The position numbers were made by a program, and so were the translations under genes. Below, piece by piece: positions 42,320 through 50,174 of a stretch of 64,000 nt of DNA; the first letter of the stretch is position 1; each line of letters opens with the position of its first letter. This stretch comes from Superficieibacter electus. GTDB taxonomy: Bacteria; Pseudomonadota; Gammaproteobacteria; Enterobacterales; Enterobacteriaceae. The stretch is from NCBI RefSeq assembly GCF_002915575.1, contig NZ_PQGD01000021.1, positions 1-64,000 on the forward strand. The letters run 5' to 3'. The notes beneath the pieces are model-generated. The model was not told where the DNA came from, ran no database searches, and saw only the letters and a program-made list of their open reading frames with translations.

Positions 42320-44800
42320 TTAAAAATGGAGTTCAGTACGCTGGATCAGATCTTTTTGCAGCGGTTTACCCAGTTCAACAAAGTAGGCGCTGTACCCCGC
42401 CACGCGCACTAGCATATCTTTGTAGTCTTCCGGTTTTTTCTGCGCCGCGCGCATGGTTGCCGAACTCATAATATTGAACTGGACGTGCATGGCCTGTTTG
42501 GCGATGTACTCATCAATAAAGCTCACCAGCGTATCCCGCCCTTCGACACCCGCGACCGCTTCCTGCGGGAAGCGCAGATTCATCAGCGTGCCATTGGTGG
42601 CCAGGCTGTGATCGACCTTGGTCAGCGAGTTGACCAGCGCCGTCGGCCCGCAAATATCATGAGAGCCACCGTCGGTGTGTACCGGCCCCATATTGTCGGA
42701 GATAGGTTCGAATTTCTTACGACCATCAACAGAGGCATTGGTATTGAGTCCCATTCCTACGTTGGCGTTAACAGAGTAGACGCCCGGGCTGAACTCACCG
42801 CCGCGCGGCGTTTTCCTGCCACTGATATGGCGGCAATAGCATTCGAACATGAATTTAAACAGCTCATCGGCATAGTCGATATCATTGCCATAGTGATGCA
42901 CTTTAGAGCTGTTCACCAGCGCATACAGTTTTTCATGCCCTACCCAGTTATCCTTCACCGCCTGCAGCAGCTGTGCGCCGGTATAGCGCTTCTCGTCAAA
43001 CACCAGTTGTTTGATCGTCGCCAGGCTGTCGGCGCAGGTCGCCATCCCCGCCGCCTGCGGCGCGATACCGTTATATTTCGCCCCGCCTTCGGTTAAATCT
43101 TTGCCCGAGGCCACGCAGTCTTCATAAAAGGCGGAGACATAAGGCACGGGCTTCAGCGCCCGGTGCGCGCTGTCGATAATGTTCAGGCTACTGCACATTT
43201 GATCGGTCCAGTATTCGAACTGCTTGTCGACGCTCGCCAGCACCTCATCAAAACTCTGGTAGGTGTCGAGGCTGCCCGTATCCGGCCCCAGTTGCTCTCC
43301 GGTGCTCAAGCTGCGTCCGCCGTTGACCACCATCTCCATCATCTTCGGGGTGTTGACATAGGCAACATCATGCCAGCCATACTCCTTACCGGCCAGGTCA
43401 AGCTCGACGCAGCCCACGACGCAATAGTCACGCGCCTCTTCCAGCGTCATCCCCTTACGCATCATGCCCTTTATCGACGGCGCATCATTGAAGATTTTCG
43501 GATGCCCATAGCCTGCACGAATACATTCAACGGTCTTAATTTTCAGCTCGTAAGGCGTATTTTCATGCATTCGCACACACACCCACGGGTTCATCATCCG
43601 CGTATGCGCCGACCCTTCCAGCATCAGCATGGTGAGATCATTAGTGGCGTCATTACCGTCCCGGTCAACGCCGCCCAGAGTCAGACTCTCGCCACCAAAG
43701 CCACGACCGTTACGCACGGCCACGGTACCTTTGTCTTTCAGCTTGGTTGGATTGTTCATTTTGACGTACTGGACTTCAATTAGCTCCAGCGCAAATTCTT
43801 TGCTGATGGTGTTGTTCTTCATGTCGGCTTCGTACCACGGGTATAACCACTGGTCCATGCGACCGTAGGAGATAGAGTGGCCGTTGCTCTCAATCTGAAT
43901 CAGCGAGGTAGCGAAATTGAAAAGCTGTAGCGCCTGCCAGAACGTTTGCGGTGCGCCGCCGGCAATCTGCTCGCAGTTACGCGACATGGTTTCCAGCTCA
44001 TTTTTGCGTTGAGGATTGGCCTCTTTTTGCGCATATTCCTGCGCCAGGCGGGCATAACGCAGAATGTATTTCTTCGCAGCTTCCAGTTCGATAATCATCG
44101 CCTGGTAGAAATCGCGCTTGTCGCCATATTCCGGATCGCGCTTACTCAATTTTTGCAGGCCAGCCTGAGCGTTGGCGATCAGCCCGTTGTAACCCAGTTT
44201 CATCAGACAGGCATAATCAATCGCCAGATGCCCGGCACCAGCATAGTGATAAAGGTTGGTCTGGAAAATTTTTTCACCGACTTCAGAACCTTTAATTTGA
44301 TCTTGTTCCAGCCGGCAATTGATCAGGTCATCAACCGTTTTCCCCTGCCAGTAGCGACATAGTTCAACAATTTCCTGCCGTTCTTCGTCATTGCGGATAT
44401 AGAATTGATCGTTAGCGCGTTCTTCAAACGGTGAATGCAGAATCTCGTCAATAATCCAGTTGACGGAAAATTCCGGGTAGATCGGTGAGGCTTTGGCCGG
44501 AGCAGCAATTTCTCCGAGGATTAAATCCTCGTCATAAATATGCAGCGTGGTGTTTAGCAGAATATTCTCAAACGCATATGCACATTTTAACTTACTCGGC
44601 GCATGCTCATGCTTTTTGTACGCCTCGGTAATCAGGCGTAGACGCTCGACGTCAATGTCATAAGGTCTGTCGAGGAATGTCTGGCGCAGTCGGTTAACTC
44701 GCGGATACGGTGACCAATCCTCATGGTGTACCTGATACCCCAGGCTGTAGGTTTTATCATAAGGCTGAGTACCGCTTGCGGTGGTATGATTCTCTTTCAT
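42320..44800 (-). CDS. Glycyl radical enzyme, candidate sulfonate-diol dehydratase or C-S lyase
   Basis: 826-residue GRE of the pyruvate formate-lyase superfamily, in the dehydratase/lyase branch. The thiyl Cys464 and base Glu466 lie in VVGCVELDLAGKEYGWHD; the radical Gly802 is in LVRVAGYSAYFVELGKPLQ. PFL's adjacent Cys-Cys is absent. CutC is unlikely: it has QWTST where this protein has GWHD. Asp478 (Cys+14) and His191 (GHLAIDY) appear to match diol-contacting residues of B12-independent glycerol dehydratase. Neighbours are an activase, alcohol dehydrogenase, DASS permease and TauE-like exporter, without microcompartment genes. Best hypothesis: DHPS dehydratase (HpfG type), giving 3-sulfopropionaldehyde. 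Alternatives are DHPS sulfolyase (HpsG), isethionate sulfite-lyase (IslA) or an uncharacterised substrate. The enzyme would work only without oxygen. Confidence 0.93.
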   Translation of the reverse strand: MKENHTTASGTQPYDKTYSLGYQVHHEDWSPYPRVNRLRQTFLDRPYDIDVERLRLITEAYKKHEHAPSKLKCAYAFENILLNTTLHIYDEDLILGEIAAPAKASPIYPEFSVNWIIDEILHSPFEERANDQFYIRNDEERQEIVELCRYWQGKTVDDLINCRLEQDQIKGSEVGEKIFQTNLYHYAGAGHLAIDYACLMKLGYNGLIANAQAGLQKLSKRDPEYGDKRDFYQAMIIELEAAKKYILRYARLAQEYAQKEANPQRKNELETMSRNCEQIAGGAPQTFWQALQLFNFATSLIQIESNGHSISYGRMDQWLYPWYEADMKNNTISKEFALELIEVQYVKMNNPTKLKDKGTVAVRNGRGFGGESLTLGGVDRDGNDATNDLTMLMLEGSAHTRMMNPWVCVRMHENTPYELKIKTVECIRAGYGHPKIFNDAPSIKGMMRKGMTLEEARDYCVVGCVELDLAGKEYGWHDVAYVNTPKMMEMVVNGGRSLSTGEQLGPDTGSLDTYQSFDEVLASVDKQFEYWTDQMCSSLNIIDSAHRALKPVPYVSAFYEDCVASGKDLTEGGAKYNGIAPQAAGMATCADSLATIKQLVFDEKRYTGAQLLQAVKDNWVGHEKLYALVNSSKVHHYGNDIDYADELFKFMFECYCRHISGRKTPRGGEFSPGVYSVNANVGMGLNTNASVDGRKKFEPISDNMGPVHTDGGSHDICGPTALVNSLTKVDHSLATNGTLMNLRFPQEAVAGVEGRDTLVSFIDEYIAKQAMHVQFNIMSSATMRAAQKKPEDYKDMLVRVAGYSAYFVELGKPLQKDLIQRTELHF

Positions 44801-44837
44801 AAAAAGTATTCCATTTAAGGTTTAAATTAAATATTGG

Positions 44838-45794
44838 CTATTTTTCTTTTGTCCCCACCACGCAATGAATGCCGCGCTGGTTAAAATATTCGGCTAACGT
44901 CTGGACATGCTTCTGAAAGGCCCGGCGATTAAATTTTAGAGTTTGCATTTTATATGGCAGGCCTAATGACTGATATTTTTCTTCGCCCAGTCGCATAAAA
45001 CTTAGCAACTGTAGGGTACGAACTTGCCCATTCATTTCATTGAGAATAAAGTCAGCAGTATTTTTCGCATTATCCGTATCATCATTACCCCCCGGAACAA
45101 CCGGAATGCGAAGAATAATTTCACGCTGTATACTAGCGAGTTTTTTTAGATTAGAGAGGATTTTATTGTTTGACGCGCGGGTATATTTTTTATGAACCAC
45201 TGGGTCCATATGTTTAATATCAGAGATGATGATATCGGTATATGGTAAAACCGCACTGACTTTTTTCCATTCCACAAATAAAGAGGACTCGAGGCAGGTT
45301 TGAATCCCCTCCTGCTTACAGGCTTTAAAGAGTTCAACGACAAACTCTGTCTGCAGTAGCGGTTCGCCACCGGAGACAGTCACCCCGCCCCCCGAGCGAT
45401 CATAGTAACCTTTATCCTTACGGATCAGTTGCATACACTCGTCTACCGTCATGGGCTTACCCCATAGTTTAATGGCATCCGATGGACACGCGTCCTGGCA
45501 GGCCAGACAGTGAGAACATTGCGCCCGATTAATCGCGGTAAGCTTTCCGCGCGTAAAATCTAATACATTATTTTCAGGGCACACATCAGCGCAAGTGCCA
45601 CATTTCTTTGCAGAGATACATTTCGTTTTATAAATGCCCAGTTGCACATAAGGCATCAGGCTTTCAGGGTTGCTACACCATTCGCAGCGTAACGGGCAAC
45701 CTTTGAAAAACAATTCAGTCCGCATTCCTGGTCCATCATGAATGGTGAAGCGCTGAATATTAAAAATAATAGCCTGGAGTGGTAACGGATTCAT
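44838..45794 (-). CDS. Glycyl radical enzyme activase (radical SAM)
   Basis: 318 residues. Radical SAM cluster Cys33-x3-Cys37-x2-Cys40 (GCPLRCEWC), SAM motif GGEP at 142-145. An insert with two ferredoxin-type [4Fe-4S] sites (Cys59, 65, 68, 72 and Cys93, 96, 99, 103) is typical of activases of dehydratase-type GREs and absent from PFL activase. It abstracts a hydrogen to form the Gly802 radical of the partner. It lies 37 bp upstream of the GRE, so the two are co-transcribed, and it is the first gene after the operator element at 45912-45955. Confidence 0.96.
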   Translation of the reverse strand: MNPLPLQAIIFNIQRFTIHDGPGMRTELFFKGCPLRCEWCSNPESLMPYVQLGIYKTKCISAKKCGTCADVCPENNVLDFTRGKLTAINRAQCSHCLACQDACPSDAIKLWGKPMTVDECMQLIRKDKGYYDRSGGGVTVSGGEPLLQTEFVVELFKACKQEGIQTCLESSLFVEWKKVSAVLPYTDIIISDIKHMDPVVHKKYTRASNNKILSNLKKLASIQREIILRIPVVPGGNDDTDNAKNTADFILNEMNGQVRTLQLLSFMRLGEEKYQSLGLPYKMQTLKFNRRAFQKHVQTLAEYFNQRGIHCVVGTKEK

Positions 45795-45911
45795 ACCTGC
45801 CTTCCCGAACGTTCATCTCTGGCGTTCCTGCTGGCAAATACTTAAAATGCCGCCAGGGACTTTTGCTATAACCCAATAAATACAGGGTAACGCAAAATAA
45901 ATGTGTCAAGG

Positions 45912-45955
45912 AAGCGGCTATTCTCACTATTTTACTAGGGAGTTCTCCCTATTTT
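45912..45955. promoter_or_regulatory. Candidate operator copy 1 (TAGGGA-N4-TCCCTA element)
   Basis: The palindrome TAGGGAGTTCTCCCTA (45936-45951), preceded on the plus strand by TTCTCACTATTTT and AAGC, is repeated with the same layout at 50025-50067. It lies about 140 bp upstream of the activase start and overlaps the last codons of the LuxR-type gene. On the minus strand a TTGACA hexamer follows about 35 bp downstream, a possible -35 box. Confidence 0.75.
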
Positions 45956-47073
45956 TTAGCGCCCTCTCTCTCTTTATCCTCAAACCATTTGTAGAGTTGA
46001 AACCGACTATTTACACCGCATTTAATATAAATATTTTGAATGTGTTTCTTAACGGTGTGATAACTTATTACCAGCTCGTCGGCAATCGCCTGGTAAGTCA
46101 GCCCATTATACATCAGAGTGGCCACTTTCTGTTCTGCCTGAGTCAACGGTAGCTTGACGCCAGAATAATCAACAGCTTTATCATCACCTTTTTGCGAAAT
46201 GGTGATCCAATGATAGGTATCGACAATGCCATTAGAGTAGCTCTGATCATAAGTGTAGATTTTGAAAATATAGTTCTTAATTATTCGCGTCTGCACACGA
46301 TTTGCCGCAGAACTGTCATTTTCACTGCCGAGTAAAAAAGGTAACCAGTTACAGGGCTTACTACTACTTATCTGCTCGGCAATTGTCGTACCGAGAATGT
46401 CCTTCAGGTACTCCTGGGCCAGGTCATTCGAACTCATAATATGCATAAAATCATCGGTAACCAGGTAAGCCCGTTCTCCTGAAGAGATAATTTCATTCTG
46501 GATATTTGAAACAATGCGAATCTGTTCATGTTTTTTGAAGTTTTTATATGAATTAGCAACATACACATATATTCTATTTAATAACTCTATTTCCTCATTA
46601 CTAAAATCTCCGGCGTCTAACGTCTTGAAAAAGGCCACCTGAATATAGGCGTTAATTCCGAAGGCCATCGTTACGCTATAATGCTGCTGGAAATTCTCTT
46701 CGAGAAAGCGCACATAGCCAGAATGCTCATAGTCAATAGCGCCAATGACATCAGTGGACTTATACAAACGGGGGATAACGTTAAAATAGGTGAGCTGATC
46801 AACCACCGCTTCCTGATGGATGACGTGGCGAACGATATCATTAGCCACGAACTTTCGGTACGGATGGTCTACACTGTCTGGCATCACTCCGTTCCAGTTA
46901 ACCCATGAAAGAAATTTACCTTGTGTATCAAAATATGAAATAAGTATTTTCTTGAAGCCGAAATTTCGCTCAATTGCGTCGATTAAAACGCTGCTAAAAA
47001 ATTCACGCGCTGAAATTTGTCGCTCTGACATTTCAGAGAAAAATCGCATTTGATCTGCGCCTTGGTAACCCAT
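45949..47073 (-). CDS. LuxR/NarL-type transcriptional regulator of the GRE cluster
   Basis: 374 residues. The C-terminal helix-turn-helix reads LTQAEQKVATLMYNGLTYQAIADELVISYHTVKKHIQNIY, a GerE/LuxR domain. The N-terminal 300 residues form a sensory region of unrecognised type, with IGAIDYEHSGYVRFLEENFQ and a PAS-like middle part (SSGERAYLVTDDFMHIMSSNDLAQEYL); no receiver phosphorylation motif is evident. The start at 47073 (MGYQGADQM) has AAAGGGA upstream; the ATG at 47100 has none. It lies between the dehydrogenase and activase genes on the same strand and is the natural candidate to bind the two TAGGGA elements. Ligand unknown. Confidence 0.88.
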   Translation of the reverse strand: MGYQGADQMRFFSEMSERQISAREFFSSVLIDAIERNFGFKKILISYFDTQGKFLSWVNWNGVMPDSVDHPYRKFVANDIVRHVIHQEAVVDQLTYFNVIPRLYKSTDVIGAIDYEHSGYVRFLEENFQQHYSVTMAFGINAYIQVAFFKTLDAGDFSNEEIELLNRIYVYVANSYKNFKKHEQIRIVSNIQNEIISSGERAYLVTDDFMHIMSSNDLAQEYLKDILGTTIAEQISSSKPCNWLPFLLGSENDSSAANRVQTRIIKNYIFKIYTYDQSYSNGIVDTYHWITISQKGDDKAVDYSGVKLPLTQAEQKVATLMYNGLTYQAIADELVISYHTVKKHIQNIYIKCGVNSRFQLYKWFEDKEREGAKK

Positions 47074-47150
47074 GGCTATTCCCTTTATAAAATATGGCAT
47101 TCATTTCAGATTAATCAAAAGCAAAGTTATTGCGCAATCATTTTTTTAAA

Positions 47151-47194
47151 CAAAAGCTGAACATCGTGGTTAGATCACAATGAATCAGCTTTTG
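47151..47194. promoter_or_regulatory. Long-spaced inverted repeat upstream of the regulator gene
   Basis: CAAAAGCTGA (47151-47160) and TCAGCTTTTG (47185-47194) are exact 10-bp inverted repeats separated by 24 bp, in the 173-bp gap between the dehydrogenase and regulator genes. It could be an RNA hairpin separating the two transcripts or a protein site. Confidence 0.5.
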
Positions 47195-47246
47195 CCTTGT
47201 AATGTTTCGCGTCAAGAAAATGACATGTTAAATAAAACGCAGTTTG

Positions 47247-48395
47247 TTACAACGCTTTTTTATAAAGTTCAATAATATCATTTAACGTTGTTTGTCTTGG
47301 ATTCACAATTACGTTACCGCTTTTCATCGCATCTCTTGCCATCTCATTGATCATGTCGGCCTTAACACCTACATCTGATAAACAATCAGGAATGCCGCAA
47401 TCCTTATTTAATTTACGCACGGCATCAACCAGATCCTGCGGCTTAAATCCAGACGAAAATTTATTTTCCTGGCAGATATAATTGTAGATTTTTTGATAAC
47501 GCCCCTTATCCGCCAGCGCGTTATATTCCAGTACCGTTGGCAACAAAACCGCGTTCGCCACGCCGTGTGGAACGTGGAAAAAAGCGCTTACCGGATGACT
47601 CATCGCATGGACGTTACCCAACCTCGCCCAGGCAAATGCGATACCGGCGAAAGTACTGCCCGCCATCATATCGCAAGCCGCAGCAGTATCCCGGCGGTTA
47701 GCGATAAAGGCGCGTAGGCTACCACCGATAAGTTGCATTGCCTTTTCCGCCATCGCATCGGTGAACGGCGAGGCATTAACGGAAAGATAGGCTTCTATCG
47801 CATGAATTAATGCATCAATCCCGCATGCCGCGGCAATCGAAGCCGGCGCGGTCATAATCAGTTCAGGGTCCAGCAGCGCGTATTTCGGTAAAATCTCGTA
47901 ACTTATCACCGATAGCTTATAGTTACGCGCTTCGTCGGTGATAACGGATGAGGCTGTCACCTCGCTACCGGTGCCTGCGGTGGTCGGAATCGCAATCATC
48001 GGCACAATGGGGCCGGGAACGTTATTGCTACCTTCATAGTCGGTGATCTTGCCGCCGTAGTTTGCGAGTACGCCGACCGCTTTGCCGACATCCATCGCAC
48101 TGCCGCCGCCCAGCGCCACGATACTGGTTGCGCCACACTGCAGATAATCTGCGGTAGCCTGATTAACGATATCCACGGTCGGGTTCGGCAACACGTCGAG
48201 CCATAAGGTGCAACGAATGCCAGACTGAACAATGATGTCTTCCACCCGTTTGACAACCCCTAAACCTTCCAGGCCGCGATCGGAAATCAAAAAAACATGC
48301 TCAGAATGATTCTCGCTCAGAATGGAAGGTAGTTTGTTTAAACTGCCAACGCCAAATTCAATATTCTGTGGAATCTTAAAGTTAAAGCTGTTCAT
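47247..48395 (-). CDS. Iron-type (group III) alcohol dehydrogenase
   Basis: 382 residues. NAD-binding GGGSAMDVGKAV (about 96-107) and TTAGTGSEVT; metal ligands Asp194 and His198 (CGIDALIHAIEAY), His263 and His277 (NVHAMSHPVSAFFHVPHG). It should interconvert an aldehyde and an alcohol with NAD(H). In a DHPS pathway it would reduce 3-sulfopropionaldehyde to 3-hydroxypropane-1-sulfonate (HpfD role), reoxidising NADH. In an isethionate pathway it could act on sulfoacetaldehyde or acetaldehyde. The gap to the permease gene is only 20 bp, so the two are one operon. Confidence 0.92.
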   Translation of the reverse strand: MNSFNFKIPQNIEFGVGSLNKLPSILSENHSEHVFLISDRGLEGLGVVKRVEDIIVQSGIRCTLWLDVLPNPTVDIVNQATADYLQCGATSIVALGGGSAMDVGKAVGVLANYGGKITDYEGSNNVPGPIVPMIAIPTTAGTGSEVTASSVITDEARNYKLSVISYEILPKYALLDPELIMTAPASIAAACGIDALIHAIEAYLSVNASPFTDAMAEKAMQLIGGSLRAFIANRRDTAAACDMMAGSTFAGIAFAWARLGNVHAMSHPVSAFFHVPHGVANAVLLPTVLEYNALADKGRYQKIYNYICQENKFSSGFKPQDLVDAVRKLNKDCGIPDCLSDVGVKADMINEMARDAMKSGNVIVNPRQTTLNDIIELYKKAL

Positions 48396-48415
48396 TACGT
48401 TCCCTTCCCCTCTTT

Positions 48416-49846
48416 TTACTTTGCATAATCAGTAAGATAACTAAACACATGCCACCATTTCAGGCATGCGTAACCCACGGCGACGACCATCACCATGTGC
48501 ACGATGGCCATCACCAGCCCGCCTTTGAACATTTTTCTTGCATCGAGACCATAGGCCACCGGGATGGCGCGTATGCTAATCGGCAGCATGAATTCCGCGT
48601 TAAACGCCATCACGGTAATGAACCAGTATGGAATGGGGTTTAACCCCAGCTTACTGGTAAAGCCCAGCACGATAGGTAACACCACCGCCGCTGAGGCCGT
48701 GGAGTTTGTCGTTTCCGAAAGTAAACGGGCCAACAGGGTGAATACCACGAGGGTCAACAGGCCGCCATCAAGAGACAGATGAGTAATCAGGCTGGCAATG
48801 CCTGCGCTGGCACCGGAATCATTAACCATATTGCCTAATGCCAGCCCACCACCAAACAGCAGCAGCATCCCCCACATGGTCTCTTTTTCCGCCCGCTCCC
48901 ACGTCAGGAGCGGTCCATTCTTCGCCGAAGTGAGCACGAAACAGAGTCCGCCCAGGATGAGGTAGAGATAAGCCGGGGAAAGCGCAGGCAGCGTCGCGGC
49001 ATAAAGGGGACGCGTGAACGCGCCAAGCAGCCCGGTTAAAAAAAGCACGGCGCAGATTTTTTCATCCCGCGTCATTGGCCCCAGCTGTCGGTACTGCTGC
49101 TGAAACCATGCTCGCGTGCCATCCAGCCTTTTCACCTGCATCGGCATCAGTAGCATGCAGCCAAGGCTCACCAGCGAGATAAGCACGAAGAACGGCAGCA
49201 GGCGTATCAGCCAATCGACATACATAAACTCGTGGCCGATTTTGCTTTCGAGTATTGAAATAGCAGCCAGATTCATGGCTCCGCCAAGCGGGCTGCCAAC
49301 GCCGCCGATGCCACCTCCCCAGCCGATTGCCAGTAGGATAGGTACTGCGGGTTTACAAGAAGGAATGTCTTTGTAACCCGACGCGGTGAGCATCGCCACG
49401 GCGATTGGCGTAAATAACGCGCAAACCATCACATTGGGGAAAATCGTGGACGTAATAATGCTGGCCAAAAACCAAACGGTAACCTGCGACTTCATGGACG
49501 GCCCGATCAATGAAAGCACTTTCAACGCCACACGGCGGTCAAGGCCAACGCTCGCCCACGGTAGACAGAGCAGTCCCGAACCGAGAATCAGTATGATGCT
49601 ATCGGAGAAGTATTGCCGCGTGATGCCCTCCATCGGGATGATGTTAAACAACGCATTCATCACAATGGGCAGTAAACTCGTGACGGCGACATGCACCGGA
49701 CGAGTCACCCACCACAGGATCATCCACAGCAAAACGCCTACAGATTGGGCACCTGATAGCGTAAGACTTGATGAAAATAGCAACGCCGAAACGGCAAAAA
49801 TAGAAGGGCCAGACAAAATGACAATGAAACGCTGTGAGTTATTCAT
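48416..49846 (-). CDS. DASS/SLC13-family anion permease
   Basis: 476 residues with about 11-12 membrane segments. Family features: GGGIGGVGSPLGGAMN in the first half and LLSETTNSTASAAVVLPIV in the second, the two substrate/sodium-binding hairpins, where the usual motif is SNT. The family takes up dicarboxylates, sulfate and related anions, commonly with sodium. Here it is the presumed importer of the GRE substrate. The start MNNSQRFIVILSG at 49846 fits the family length; the open frame reaches 49942, but the added segment (GITIAHWAFFLPNKLNRLGC) has no support. First gene of the second transcription unit. Confidence 0.88.
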   Translation of the reverse strand: MNNSQRFIVILSGPSIFAVSALLFSSSLTLSGAQSVGVLLWMILWWVTRPVHVAVTSLLPIVMNALFNIIPMEGITRQYFSDSIILILGSGLLCLPWASVGLDRRVALKVLSLIGPSMKSQVTVWFLASIITSTIFPNVMVCALFTPIAVAMLTASGYKDIPSCKPAVPILLAIGWGGGIGGVGSPLGGAMNLAAISILESKIGHEFMYVDWLIRLLPFFVLISLVSLGCMLLMPMQVKRLDGTRAWFQQQYRQLGPMTRDEKICAVLFLTGLLGAFTRPLYAATLPALSPAYLYLILGGLCFVLTSAKNGPLLTWERAEKETMWGMLLLFGGGLALGNMVNDSGASAGIASLITHLSLDGGLLTLVVFTLLARLLSETTNSTASAAVVLPIVLGFTSKLGLNPIPYWFITVMAFNAEFMLPISIRAIPVAYGLDARKMFKGGLVMAIVHMVMVVAVGYACLKWWHVFSYLTDYAK

Positions 49847-50024
49847 CACCGACTCTCTGTTCATTCGCTCGCAGCCTAAACGATTCAGCTTGTTGGGTAA
49901 AAAAAATGCCCAATGAGCAATGGTTATTCCCTGATTTGGCATCAGGATACGCAGCTAGCGTAACCATTAAAAACCAAACAAATCCTTATATATCAGGACG
50001 GTAACAAAAACGAAGCCGTGATAA

Positions 50025-50067
50025 AAGCAGGTGTTCTCACTATTTGTCATAGGGAATATTCCCTATT
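50025..50067. promoter_or_regulatory. Candidate operator copy 2 (TAGGGA-N4-TCCCTA element)
   Basis: ATAGGGAATATTCCCTAT (50049-50066) is a perfect 18-bp palindrome. With the preceding TTCTCACTATTT and AAGC it repeats the element at 45912-45955. It lies about 180-220 bp upstream of the permease start; a TATATA hexamer about 50 bp downstream on the minus strand may be the -10 box. Confidence 0.78.
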
Positions 50068-50174
50068 TGGCGAAAAACATGCGCAAGGTCACCTTAAGGT
50101 CGCAAACCGACAAAGGGAGTGAAAGGGAATGAACAAAGAAGAGAAGACGGCGGATCAACGACCCGCCGAAATGA

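Noticed and set aside
42320-44800. GRE as pyruvate formate-lyase or choline TMA-lyase
   Set aside because: It lacks the adjacent Cys pair of PFL and the CutC-type residues after the Cys loop, and no eut/cut-like microcompartment genes are present.
45795-45948. Sigma-54 promoter for the GRE operon
   Set aside because: No TGGC-N8-TGC arrangement with correct spacing was found; the regulator is LuxR-type and not an AAA+ enhancer-binding protein.
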